Part shown: piece by piece, positions 49,548 through 58,358 of the stretch
Layout: each line of letters opens with the position of its first letter
Numbering within the stretch: the first letter of the stretch is position 1
Assembly: GCA_959600905.1 (NCBI GenBank)
Contig: CAUGNO010000002.1
Location: 1 to 64,000, forward strand
DNA from: UMGS1975 sp959600905
GTDB taxonomy: Bacteria > Bacillota > Clostridia > Christensenellales > QAND01
Direction of reading: 5' to 3'
Length of the DNA: 64,000 bases
Position numbers and translations under genes: made by a program
Notes under the pieces: model-generated
Told to the model about the DNA's origin: nothing
The model's input: only the letters and a program-made list of their open reading frames with translations
Database searches by the model: none

Positions 49548-51269
49548 TTACAGCAGCCCCAGTTTTTTCAAATTCGGATGATAATACGGGTCCGGCTCCC
49601 CGGCCTGCTTGCTCCAGCGCCGCAAAAACGCCCCGGCATCCCGGCACGGGCCCACGGCCTGCGCTTCGGCCAGCTTGCACTCTGCAAACGGGGTCCAAAC
49701 GTTCCAAAGCCCCTGCGCCCGGCCCGCCAGGCAGAATTCCACCGTTTCATAGCCATCCGCCGCCGCATGAAAGCCGCCCAGCGCCTGCCAGGTCTGCTTC
49801 TTTATCAAAAAGCATGCCCCGTCCAGCGCCGTCACATTCCTTACATAGCGCAGCATGGCCTCAAAGCCCTGCTGGTCTCTGTGTATCCCACGGCACAGCG
49901 CTGCGATGTGGTCCGGCTTGTCGCTGTCCAGCGCCAGACCCGCACACAGCACATTGTCGCTCTCGTCATAGCATTTTGCGCCCACCGCGCATACATCCGG
50001 CCGCTGGCAGAGCATCGCCATCTCCTCCAGCCAATGCTCGTCCTCCGGCCGCAGCGCAGAGGCAAACAGGCAGAGGTACCTGCCCCCGGCCGCCCGCGCC
50101 ATCTCATCCAGGCTGTCCGCCAGCCGCTCCTGCTTTTGTACCAGATGCAGCGTCACGCCCTCCGGGCAGCGCCGGGGCGCGGCCTGCTCGTAGCATACCA
50201 ATTCCAGCGGCCGCCAAGCCGTGCTCTGGGCCAGCCTGTCCGCACAGCGCTGCGCCTGCTCGGGCGACGCCGCATCATACAGCAGAATCGAAACCGGCTC
50301 TTTGTCCACCTCGTAGCGGATGCGGTAGATGGTCTGGTACGGCAAATTGCTGCGTACTTCGCCTTTTTCCCCCGCCCTTTGCAGCTGCTCGGCTACGGCA
50401 TGGATCGCCGCATCCACAGCATACTGCTTGGTACTCAGATCCATCGAAACGGACTGCTCATGCACCCGCCAGTAATACAGCACCTTGGGGATGTGCACAA
50501 TGCACCGCGCCCGTTCCGTCAGCCGCAGCACGATGTCATGGTCCTGGCTGCCGTCAAACGCCGGGCGGTACCACGCCCCCGTGCTTTCCAAAAGCGCCCG
50601 GCTGTAGCAGGTGAAATGGCAGATATAGTTATGGCTCCGCAATTCATCCTTGCCAAAGCCCGGCTTAAAATTAAAGTCGCTGGCCTTTTCAATGTCGCCG
50701 TCAAACTTCACCTCGTCGGTATAGATAAAGTCCGCGCCCTTTTCCTCAATGGCGCGCATCACCTCGTACAGCGCGCTTTCGTGCAGAATATCGTCATGAT
50801 CCAGCAGCCCGAAATACGTGCCGGAAGCCAGCCGGATGCAGGCGTTTGTATTGTCCGAAATGCCGCCGTTTTCCTCCAGATGGCTGTATACGATGCGCGG
50901 ATCCTTTTCCGCCTCCTCTTGGCAGATGCGCCCCACATACGCGTGCGCATCGTCGCTGCCGTCCGCCGCGCACAGCTCCCAGTTCGGGTAGGTCTGCGCC
51001 TTGAGCGAGGCTATCAGCGCTCGCAAAAACGGCTCCGGCGTGTTGTACAGCGGCGTCAAAATGCTGATTTTTACCGGGTTTGCAAACTGCGCGCTTTTCT
51101 GGCGCGCCCGCTCCTCGTCAGAGATCATGTGCAGCGCTGCCATCTGGCGGCAGGCCTGCATGCGCTGCGTCTTTTCGCGCGTCAGCCGCCATGCCGTTTT
51201 CGGCCCCTTGGTCACTGCCAGCTTTACGCCCTTTAGGCCCATGCGCAGCGCCTGTTTGAAGTTTGCCAT
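49548..51269 (-). CDS. Two-domain family 2 glycosyltransferase
   Basis: 573 aa. Domain 1 is a classic GT-A fold: ISILTPLYNTPEPFLRALIA, the DGSDD donor motif and LLDHDD for metal binding. The second half (about 320-573) is another GT2-like domain with YLCLFASALRPEDEHWLEEM. Likely extends a surface polysaccharide with the adjacent enzyme. Starts 86 nt after a leader hairpin. Confidence 0.87.
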   Translation of the reverse strand: MANFKQALRMGLKGVKLAVTKGPKTAWRLTREKTQRMQACRQMAALHMISDEERARQKSAQFANPVKISILTPLYNTPEPFLRALIASLKAQTYPNWELCAADGSDDAHAYVGRICQEEAEKDPRIVYSHLEENGGISDNTNACIRLASGTYFGLLDHDDILHESALYEVMRAIEEKGADFIYTDEVKFDGDIEKASDFNFKPGFGKDELRSHNYICHFTCYSRALLESTGAWYRPAFDGSQDHDIVLRLTERARCIVHIPKVLYYWRVHEQSVSMDLSTKQYAVDAAIHAVAEQLQRAGEKGEVRSNLPYQTIYRIRYEVDKEPVSILLYDAASPEQAQRCADRLAQSTAWRPLELVCYEQAAPRRCPEGVTLHLVQKQERLADSLDEMARAAGGRYLCLFASALRPEDEHWLEEMAMLCQRPDVCAVGAKCYDESDNVLCAGLALDSDKPDHIAALCRGIHRDQQGFEAMLRYVRNVTALDGACFLIKKQTWQALGGFHAAADGYETVEFCLAGRAQGLWNVWTPFAECKLAEAQAVGPCRDAGAFLRRWSKQAGEPDPYYHPNLKKLGLL

Positions 51270-51360
51270 GCGATTCTCCCTTTATGCCGTGATAAAATAC
51301 GGCCCCGTTCGGGCCGTTTCGGCATTTTATGCATTCGATAGGTATAATTAGATACGATAA

Positions 51361-51389
51361 AGTATATCCGATTCACCAGTAAAAATCAA
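51361..51389 (-). promoter_or_regulatory. Promoter of the polysaccharide operon
   Basis: Minus strand TTGATT (51384-51389), 17 bp, TATACT (51361-51366). The leader contains a hairpin CGGCCC-GAAC-GGGGCCG at about 51300-51316 followed by T-rich sequence, a possible attenuator. Confidence 0.6.
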
Positions 51390-51466
51390 TGCGGGTGGTG
51401 TGTCCGTGCCGATGTATGCTTTTGTGCGCTTCGTCCATACTACTAATGAGAAAGGATGTGTATAGC

Positions 51467-51661
51467 ATGAAAGCAACCATTGAGCGCGACGGCTGCATCG
51501 GCTGCGGCCTGTGCGCAGAAACCTGCCCCGCGGTGTTCTACATTGCAGACGACGGCCTGGCGGACATCAAGCAGGACCCCACGCCGGAAACTCTGGAAGC
51601 CTGCGCGGACGCAGAACAAGGCTGCCCCGTCAACGTCATCCAGGTATCTGCCCAGGCCTGA
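51467..51661 (+). CDS. Single-cluster [4Fe-4S] ferredoxin
   Basis: 64 aa from the ATG at 51467 (AAAGGATG upstream). RDGCIGCGLCAETCPAVFYI holds three ligands (CxxCxxC) plus a fourth Cys before Pro, and QGCPVNVIQ gives the last. This is the monocluster ferredoxin type that carries electrons for clostridial redox enzymes. Monocistronic. Confidence 0.92.
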   Translation: MKATIERDGCIGCGLCAETCPAVFYIADDGLADIKQDPTPETLEACADAEQGCPVNVIQVSAQA

Positions 51662-51669
51662 CCGGCGCA

Positions 51670-51702
51670 AAAAAACAGCCCGCTGCAGGCGGGCTGTTTT
51701 TT
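51670..51702. terminator. Bidirectional terminator
   Basis: AAAAACAGCCCGC - TGCA - GGCGGGCTGTTTTTT. Confidence 0.88.
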
Positions 51703-52697
51703 CATTTCAGCGGAATGGCCCTCAGCGCATCATCCAGCGCCAAAAGCTGGGCCCTTGTCAGCTTTTCCGGGTAGTATTCGTTGTATTTTCTCAAATAAAA
51801 CGTCCGGGCAAAATCCGCATACAGCGGGTCCTCCAGCTTGGGCATCATCGCCAGCACAGCCTCGCGTACCGCCTCGTTTTTCCACATGCTGTCCAGCAAT
51901 ACGTCAATGCTGTATACCCCCGCCTCCTGCGCCGTCGGAATCTTATTTTCCAGGTCTGCCGGGAAGGGGTGGAACTGCGTTTCCAGCCACCTGATGCACA
52001 GCGGGAACCAAGATGCCACGCTGTCGTTGATGTTGTCCCGGTAGCCGGCCGAGCAAAATTGCTTGGCCAAGGCCAGCCCGTGCTTGCCCTTCTGGAAGAT
52101 ATGCATTTCAAACGGGATGCCGTGATCGCTCAGCGCCTGCCCCATCTTGATGGTGTTTTCCACCGGCACCAGCTGGTCGTCATACGTAGCGAATAAAAAC
52201 GCGGGCGGCGTATGTTCATCCACCTTATCGCACAGCCCCGGGATGGGGTAGGGCAGCCCCGCGCCCTTATGCGGCGTTGTCACAGGATAGCCCAGGATCA
52301 TCGCGTTGGGCCGCTCTTTGCCCATCGTGCCCATGGCGCCGGACAAATGCCCGCCCGCGGAAAACCCGATGGACGCGATCTTGCCAGGGTCGGTGTTCCA
52401 GTCCTCCGCCTTTTGGCGGATCAGCGCCATGGCCTGGTCCGCATCCTCCAACGGGTGCGGAAACTCCGCATGCTCCATCACCGAATAGTTCAAAATATAG
52501 GCGTTGTAGCCCTCCGCCAAAAACGCCATCGCCACCGGCTCCGCCTCACGGTTAGAGCAGCGCATGTACGCCCCGCCGGGCAGCACCAGCACCGCCGGCC
52601 GCTTGTCTATGTTTTCATAGTCTGCCGGCGTATCCAATAGATACGCCCTCAGCGTCACGTTTCTTTCCCGATTGAGCACCACGGTTTCCAGCTTCAT
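51702..52697 (-). CDS. Alpha/beta-hydrolase esterase (acetylesterase-like)
   Basis: 331 aa from the ATG at 52697. Oxyanion-hole loop LVLPGGAYMRCSNREAEPVA, nucleophile GFSAGGHLSG, acid Asp in LFATYDDQLVPVENT and His in QKGKHGLALA. Resembles bacterial feruloyl/acetyl-xylan esterase-type proteins of BD-FAE shape. No signal peptide, so intracellular. Substrate unknown. Confidence 0.85.
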   Translation of the reverse strand: MKLETVVLNRERNVTLRAYLLDTPADYENIDKRPAVLVLPGGAYMRCSNREAEPVAMAFLAEGYNAYILNYSVMEHAEFPHPLEDADQAMALIRQKAEDWNTDPGKIASIGFSAGGHLSGAMGTMGKERPNAMILGYPVTTPHKGAGLPYPIPGLCDKVDEHTPPAFLFATYDDQLVPVENTIKMGQALSDHGIPFEMHIFQKGKHGLALAKQFCSAGYRDNINDSVASWFPLCIRWLETQFHPFPADLENKIPTAQEAGVYSIDVLLDSMWKNEAVREAVLAMMPKLEDPLYADFARTFYLRKYNEYYPEKLTRAQLLALDDALRAIPLK

Positions 52698-53078
52698 TGT
52701 CTTGCCCCCGTTTCCTTTTCTTGTTCCTTGCACACAATTTTGTTCTTATTCTACAGTACCACGATCCCTGTTTTTTTCCTAGTCCCTGGATACAAAAAAA
52801 CCTCGGTTTTGTTTTCCCGCCCGCTTCCAGGCCTGCCAAGCCGTCGCTGCAAGGCTTGGCTTTCACCAGCATCCCCGCGTTTGGGAAAGCGGCCGCGCGG
52901 CCGTCCCCGCCAATGAGCCGAAACCCCGCCGTATAGCTTCTTGCCGAAAACCGGCACACAGCGGCCGGGCACAATGCCGGCACGCCTGCATAAAACAGCG
53001 TCCCGCGTTTCCCCCTCCCTGATTCGCCGGCGAAAAAAAGCCCAGGGGCACGTCCCTGGGCTCATGCTTATCTCCGTC
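52698..53078. other. Intergenic region without gene
   Basis: Contains a hairpin GCCAAGCC/GGCTTGGC at about 52838-52861 and a terminator at 53033-53062. Open frames lack start signals. I see no repeat of the ~96-bp family here. Confidence 0.5.
53033..53062 (-). terminator. Terminator
   Basis: Minus strand AGCCCAGGG - ACGTG - CCCCTGGGCT followed by TTTTTTT, after the gene at 53079. Confidence 0.85.
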
Positions 53079-53402
53079 TTACGAAATGACAGCGCGGATC
53101 TTTTCCATCGTCTTTTTCACGGACTTTTTCGGGATCGCGCCCACTACGCCGGTCAGGTCGCGTTCCTTGCCGCCTGCGGACCCCACGCCGATCTGCACCC
53201 ATCCATACAACCGCAGCGTCTGCCCGGCATACTCCGTCTTGATGAAATGCATCGCCGTTGCAAGGCCGGTGCCCATCTTCCACACCGTTTCCCCGTTGTA
53301 GTCGATCTCCTTATACTTATCCGCCACCAAAACACCGCGCACCGCCGTTTCCACCGTCTGCCTTTCGCCGGCAAACGGAATTTCCATCATCGTCCTTGCC
53401 AT
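53079..53402 (-). CDS. Conserved clostridial hypothetical protein
   Basis: 107 aa. MARTMMEIPFAGERQTVETA, then YNGETVWKMGTGLATAMHFI and DLTGVVGAIPKKSVKKTM. I recognise this pattern from unnamed clostridial proteins with a PH-like beta fold; no function known. It may be co-transcribed with leuB, which ends 29 nt upstream. Confidence 0.65.
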   Translation of the reverse strand: MARTMMEIPFAGERQTVETAVRGVLVADKYKEIDYNGETVWKMGTGLATAMHFIKTEYAGQTLRLYGWVQIGVGSAGGKERDLTGVVGAIPKKSVKKTMEKIRAVIS

Positions 53403-53431
53403 ACAGATACCCCCTTTGTTCTCTTGCCGCT

Positions 53432-54502
53432 TTACAGCGCCTCTACGATCAAACCGCCCATTTTTTGGCAGCCCACCTGCGTCTTGCCCGGGCTCATGAT
53501 GTCGCCGGTGCGGTAGCCTGCCGCCAGCACCTTGGACACTGCGTTTTCGATCTCCTCGCTCTCTTTGTCCATATCAAACGAGTATTTCAGCATCATCGCC
53601 GCCGCCAAAATCGTGCCGATGGGGTTGGCCAGGTCTTTGCCCGCAATGTCCGGCGCGCTGCCGTGGATGGGCTCATACAGGCCGTTTTTCGTTTCTCCCA
53701 GGCTGGAGGACGGGATCATGCCGATGGAACCGGTAATCATGCTCGCCTCATCGCTTAAAATATCGCCAAACATGTTTTCCGTTACGATCACGTCAAACTG
53801 CGAAGGGTCGCGCACCAGCTGCATGGCCGCGTTGTCCACCAGCATATCCACCAGCTCCACGTCCGGGTAATCCGCCGCCACGCGGTGCACCACGTCGCGC
53901 CACAGCCGAGAGGAGGACAGCACGTTCATCTTGTCGATGCTCGTCACCTTTTTCCGCCGCTTCTGCGCCGTTTCAAACGCCGTGCGCGCAATGCGCTCGA
54001 TTTCATGCTCGCTGTACCGCATCACATCATACGCGCTCTTTTCGCCGTCTATCTCCTCTACGCCCTTGTCGCCAAAGTAGATGCCGCCGATGAGCTCGCG
54101 CACCACCACCATATCAATGCCGCGGCCCGCCACCTCACAGCTCAGCGGCGAAGCGCCGGCCAGCTCGGAAAACAGCTTGGCAGGCCGCATGTTGGCATAC
54201 AGTCCCATCGCCTTGCGGATGCCCAAAAGCGCCTTTTCCGGTCGCACGGCCTGGTCTACCTGGTCCCATTTCGGGCCGCCCACCGCGCCCAGCAGCACGC
54301 TGTCGGCGTTTAAGCAGGCCTCCAGGCTCTCCTCCGGCAGGGGTTTGCCCACCGCGTCGATGGCGCAGCCGCCCGCCAAAATCTCCGTATAATGAAAGGT
54401 ATGCCCATGCTTTTCTGCGATTTTATCCAGTACCCGCATCGCCTGGGCCACAATCTCCGGGCCGATGCCGTCGCCCTTGATGACGGTTATGTTCTTTTCC
54501 AT
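53432..54502 (-). CDS. leuB: 3-isopropylmalate dehydrogenase
   Basis: 356 aa. IKGDGIGPEIVAQAMRVLDK, LLGAVGGPKWD, the substrate Arg and Tyr regions and ENMFGDILSDEASMITGSIG, where Asp residues bind Mg2+. Oxidatively decarboxylates 3-isopropylmalate with NAD+. Starts 1 nt after leuD. Confidence 0.97.
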   Translation of the reverse strand: MEKNITVIKGDGIGPEIVAQAMRVLDKIAEKHGHTFHYTEILAGGCAIDAVGKPLPEESLEACLNADSVLLGAVGGPKWDQVDQAVRPEKALLGIRKAMGLYANMRPAKLFSELAGASPLSCEVAGRGIDMVVVRELIGGIYFGDKGVEEIDGEKSAYDVMRYSEHEIERIARTAFETAQKRRKKVTSIDKMNVLSSSRLWRDVVHRVAADYPDVELVDMLVDNAAMQLVRDPSQFDVIVTENMFGDILSDEASMITGSIGMIPSSSLGETKNGLYEPIHGSAPDIAGKDLANPIGTILAAAMMLKYSFDMDKESEEIENAVSKVLAAGYRTGDIMSPGKTQVGCQKMGGLIVEAL

Positions 54503-54503
54503 G

Positions 54504-54992
54504 TCACTGCCCCTCTTTGATGGATTTCAACAGGCCGTTGGCGCCGATGATCTTCTTGATAAATGCTGGGAACGCCTGCGCCTGGTAGGTCTGGCGCTTC
54601 GTGACGTTGGTGATCACGCCGCTGTCAAAATCAATGGATACCTCGTCGCCCGCCTCAATGCCGTCGGACGCGGCCGGGCATTCCAAAATCGGCAGCCCGA
54701 TGTTGATGGCGTTGCGGTAAAAGATTCTGGCAAAGGTCTTGGCGATCACGCAGCTGATCCCCGCCTCCTTGATGGCGATGGGCGCATGCTCGCGCGAGGA
54801 GCCGCAGCCGAAATTCAACCCGCCCACGAGGATGTCGCCCGGCTGTACCTTTTTGACAAATTCCTTGTCGATGTCCTCCATGCAGTGCGCGGCCAGCTCC
54901 TTGTGGTCCGCCGTATTCAGGTACCGCGCCGGGATGATGACGTCGGTATCCACATTGTCTCCGTATTTATGTACCCTGCCCTGTGCTTTCAT
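54504..54992 (-). CDS. leuD: 3-isopropylmalate dehydratase small subunit
   Basis: 162 aa. KYGDNVDTDVIIPARYLNTA and GGLNFGCGSSREHAPIAIKE are the swivel-domain signatures. The short length is the archaeal/clostridial LeuD2 type. Works with LeuC. Confidence 0.96.
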   Translation of the reverse strand: MKAQGRVHKYGDNVDTDVIIPARYLNTADHKELAAHCMEDIDKEFVKKVQPGDILVGGLNFGCGSSREHAPIAIKEAGISCVIAKTFARIFYRNAINIGLPILECPAASDGIEAGDEVSIDFDSGVITNVTKRQTYQAQAFPAFIKKIIGANGLLKSIKEGQ

Positions 54993-55006
54993 CTACTCTT
55001 TCCTCC

Positions 55007-56266
55007 TTACAGCTCTTCCGGGCCCGCGATTCTGCCCAGCACTGCGCTGGCCGCCGCCACCGCCGGGCTGGCCAGGTATACCTCGCTGTTCACATGGCCC
55101 ATGCGGCCTACAAAGTTGCGGTTGGTCGTGGCCACGGCGCGCTCGCCGTCCGCCAAAATGCCCATATAGCCGCCCAGGCACGGCCCGCAGGTCGGCGTGG
55201 ATACCGCGCAGCCCGCTTCGATGAATGTTTCCAAATACCCCAGCTTCATCGCGTCCATATAGATTTTCTGCGTCGCCGGGATAACGATGGCGCGCACATG
55301 CTTTGCCACCTTCCGGCCCTTTAGGATCTCCGCCGCCGCTTTCAGGTCGCTCAGCCGTCCGTTGGTGCACGAGCCGATGACCACCTGGTCGATCCTCACA
55401 TCCCCCACCTCGTCGATGGTCTTGGTGTTTTCCGGCAGGTGCGGGAACGCCACCGTCGGCCGGATGGCGGATAGGTCGATGTCGATCACCCTGTCATACA
55501 CCGCGTCCTCATCCGCTTCATACACCGTAAACGGGCGGTTGACCCGGCCCTTTACATACTCGAGCGTGATTTCATCCACCGCAAAAATGCCGTTTTTCGC
55601 GCCCGCCTCAATCGCCATATTCGCCATGCACAGCCGGTCCTCCATCGAAAGGCTCTTTAGCCCCTCGCCGGAAAACTCCATCGACTGGTACAGCGCGCCG
55701 TCTACGCCGATTTGGCCGATGATGTGCAAGATCACATCCTTGCCGGATACATAGCGGCCAAGCTGTCCCGTCAGGTTGAATTGAATCGCCCCCGGCACCT
55801 TGAACCACGCCTGGCCGGTGGCCATGCCGGCCGCCATATCCGTAGAGCCTACGCCGGTGGAAAACGCGCCCAGCGCCCCGTATGTACAGGTGTGCGAGTC
55901 CGCGCCGATGATGCATTCACCCGGGCCCACCAGCCCCTTTTCCGGCAGCAGCGCGTGCTCCACGCCCATATCGCCGGTATCGTAAAAGTTGACGATGCCC
56001 ATCTTTTCCGCAAAATCACGGCACTGCTTTGCCTGCTCGGCCGCCTTGATGTCCTTGTTCGGCACAAAGTGGTCCATCACCAAGGAAATCTTTTCCCTGT
56101 CAAATACGCCGGTAAAGCCCGCCTTTTCAAATTCATTGATCGCCACCGGCGAGGTGATGTCGTTGCCCAGCACCATATCCAGCTTGGCGTTGATGAGCTG
56201 CCCCGCCTCCACATGATCCAGGCCCGCATGCGCCGCCAGGATCTTCTGCGTCATTGTCATACCCAT
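55007..56266 (-). CDS. leuC: 3-isopropylmalate dehydratase large subunit
   Basis: 419 aa from the ATG at 56266, the length of the short LeuC class. [4Fe-4S] ligands are in VIGSCTNGRLSDL and TPTCGPCLGG. VGPGECIIGADSHTCTYGAL is a conserved aconitase-like block. Isomerises 2- to 3-isopropylmalate. Upstream frame extension lacks an SD. Confidence 0.97.
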   Translation of the reverse strand: MGMTMTQKILAAHAGLDHVEAGQLINAKLDMVLGNDITSPVAINEFEKAGFTGVFDREKISLVMDHFVPNKDIKAAEQAKQCRDFAEKMGIVNFYDTGDMGVEHALLPEKGLVGPGECIIGADSHTCTYGALGAFSTGVGSTDMAAGMATGQAWFKVPGAIQFNLTGQLGRYVSGKDVILHIIGQIGVDGALYQSMEFSGEGLKSLSMEDRLCMANMAIEAGAKNGIFAVDEITLEYVKGRVNRPFTVYEADEDAVYDRVIDIDLSAIRPTVAFPHLPENTKTIDEVGDVRIDQVVIGSCTNGRLSDLKAAAEILKGRKVAKHVRAIVIPATQKIYMDAMKLGYLETFIEAGCAVSTPTCGPCLGGYMGILADGERAVATTNRNFVGRMGHVNSEVYLASPAVAAASAVLGRIAGPEEL

Positions 56267-56300
56267 AGTCCGTCTCTTCCTTTCCCTGCTGTTTCCGTCC

Positions 56301-57809
56301 TTATTGTACCGTATAAATCTTGTTGATGCCATTGACATACGCCAAAATCGAAGCCTCAATGATGTTGGTGGAAAGCCCGCGGCCCGTCACGGTGTGCCCG
56401 TCCTTATACAAACGCACGACCACCTCGCCCAGCGCGTCCTCCCCTTCGGTGATGGCCTGGATGCTGTACGTTTTCAATTCCACATCCGACCCCACGATTT
56501 TTTCCACCGCCGAGAACGCCGCGTCGATCGGCCCATCCGCCTTGACGACCGCCTCCTTCAATTCGCCGTCCTTGGTCAAGCATACCGTTGCCATCGTTTG
56601 GATCGCAGAGCCGCTGCTGATGACAAAGCTTTCCAATTCATACACCGGCATCACGATGGTTTTCTGGGTGGACACCAGCGCCTCTATATCGCGGTCCGTC
56701 ACCGTCTTTTTCCTGTCCGCCAGCTCCTTGAAGCGCGCAAACGTCTTTTCCAGCGCCTCGCCCTCTACTTCATAGCCCAGCTCATTGAGCCGCTCGGCAA
56801 AGGCGTGCTTGCCGGAATGCTTGCCCAGCACCATCGTTGTCTGCGCAATGCCCACGCTTTCCGGCGTCATGATCTCATAGGTATTGCGGTTGGCCATCAT
56901 CCCGTGCTGGTGCACGCCGGATTCGTGCGCAAATGCGTTGGCCCCTACGATGGCCTTGTTGGGCGCAATGGGCACGCCCGTGATGGAGGAGAGCAGCTTG
57001 CAGGTCTTGTAGATTTGCTTGGTGTCGATGCTGCAATCCATCCCGTAGAAATCGCGGCGGGTCTTTACGCCCATCACGATCTCCTCCAAGCTGGCGTTGC
57101 CCGCGCGCTCGCCAATGCCGTTGATGGTGCATTCCACCTGCGTGGCCCCCGCCTTGACCGCCGCCAGCGAATTGGCCACCGCCAGGCCCAGGTCGTCATG
57201 GCAGTGGGTGGAAATATCGACGTTTTCCACGCCCTCGACATGCTTTGCCAGGTAATCGATCATGTCAAACATTTCCTGCGGCGTGGCATACCCCACTGTA
57301 TCCGGCGCATTGATGACCGTTGCGCCCGCCTTCACCGCCACGGAAAATGCCTGGGCCAAAAACGCCTTGTCGCTGCGCGAGGCGTCCTCTGCGGAAAACT
57401 CTACGTCCGGGCACAGGCTCTTGGCATAGCCCACCATTTCCTCGATCTGGGCAAGCACCTGCTCGCGCGTCATGCGCAGCTTGTATTCCATATGGATGTC
57501 GCTCGTCGCCAAAAACACATGGATCACCGGGTGCTTGGCGTTTTTCACCGCCTCATAGGCGCGGTCGATGTCCTTTTTCAGCGCGCGCGCCAGGCTCGCC
57601 ACCCTGGCATGTTCGATTACGCCCGCAATGGCCTGCACCGCCGCGAAATCATCCGGCGAAGAGATGGCAAACCCCGCCTCGATGATGTCCACGCCCAAAC
57701 GATCAAGCTGACGCGCCATCTCCAATTTTTCCGGCAGGTTCATGCTGCATCCGGGGGACTGTTCCCCGTCGCGCAGCGTAGTGTCAAAGATCTTGATTTG
57801 TTTTTGCAT
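56301..57809 (-). CDS. leuA: 2-isopropylmalate synthase
   Basis: 502 aa from the ATG at 57809. TIM barrel with IFDTTLRDGEQSPGCSMN and ISTHCHDDLGLAVANSLAAV (metal His-x-His), then LeuA dimer domain HTVTGRGLSTNIIEASILAY, the leucine-binding regulatory part. First committed step of leucine synthesis. First gene after the T-box leader. Confidence 0.97.
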   Translation of the reverse strand: MQKQIKIFDTTLRDGEQSPGCSMNLPEKLEMARQLDRLGVDIIEAGFAISSPDDFAAVQAIAGVIEHARVASLARALKKDIDRAYEAVKNAKHPVIHVFLATSDIHMEYKLRMTREQVLAQIEEMVGYAKSLCPDVEFSAEDASRSDKAFLAQAFSVAVKAGATVINAPDTVGYATPQEMFDMIDYLAKHVEGVENVDISTHCHDDLGLAVANSLAAVKAGATQVECTINGIGERAGNASLEEIVMGVKTRRDFYGMDCSIDTKQIYKTCKLLSSITGVPIAPNKAIVGANAFAHESGVHQHGMMANRNTYEIMTPESVGIAQTTMVLGKHSGKHAFAERLNELGYEVEGEALEKTFARFKELADRKKTVTDRDIEALVSTQKTIVMPVYELESFVISSGSAIQTMATVCLTKDGELKEAVVKADGPIDAAFSAVEKIVGSDVELKTYSIQAITEGEDALGEVVVRLYKDGHTVTGRGLSTNIIEASILAYVNGINKIYTVQ

Positions 57810-57846
57810 GTCGTCTGCTCCTTTTCTGTGTACGGTTTTCGCGGAT

Positions 57847-58125
57847 AAAAAAAGCCTCCGTCTCTGTGAAAGAGACGAAGGCATGTGCTCCGTGGTACCA
57901 CTCTTACTTGGCAGCTTGGCTGCCCGCTCGTTCTCGGCATCGGCCCAAAAAGGCGAATGCGCTTGCCTGTCTGGTAACGGCCAGGAACCCGTCCTTCCTA
58001 CTTGCCGTGCGGCGTTCAGTCGGCTGCTAAAGGGTGAGTAGGCGCGCCCCCCGTACTGCCTTGCACCGCCCGGCAGCTCTCTGCAACTGGAAAAAGCCCG
58101 TCTGTTCCCTCTCAAAGCATTTTGC
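57847..58125 (-). promoter_or_regulatory. T-box riboswitch (leucine) of the leu operon
   Basis: The T-box core AAGAGTGGTACCACG (plus-strand 57891-57905) is followed on the minus strand by a terminator stem GCCTTCGTCTC/GAGACGGAGGC with seven T residues (57847-57882). Upstream, a stem-I-like region contains GGTGCAAGGCAG and a candidate CTC (Leu) specifier in CCTACTCACCC (58036-58038). Uncharged tRNA-Leu would stabilise the antiterminator. Confidence 0.9.
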
Positions 58126-58140
58126 AATGAAATTAGTATT

Positions 58141-58169
58141 ATGATACGCACGTTGGCCGCGTTTGTCAA
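58141..58169 (-). promoter_or_regulatory. Promoter of the leu operon
   Basis: Minus strand TTGACA (58164-58169), 17 bp, TATCAT (58141-58146). Confidence 0.75.
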
Positions 58170-58297
58170 GGGTTTTTTTGGATGGAGCAGATAGGTCCTC
58201 TGTCGATTCTGTCTGCCGCTCCCTTCATGAATCCTTGTCTGTGGCTCCCCGTCGCGGTTTTAAGAAAAATTCCCTCCTTTTTCGCACACCGCTCGGT

Positions 58298-58326
58298 TTG
58301 CTCTTGCGGGTTCGTTCCGATATAAT
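58298..58326 (+). promoter_or_regulatory. Promoter of gtrB-like gene
   Basis: TTGCTC (58298-58303), 17 bp, TATAAT (58321-58326), directly before the AAGGAGG site. Confidence 0.7.
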
Positions 58327-58358
58327 AAAGGAACAAGCCTACCAAGGAGGTGCGCCCC

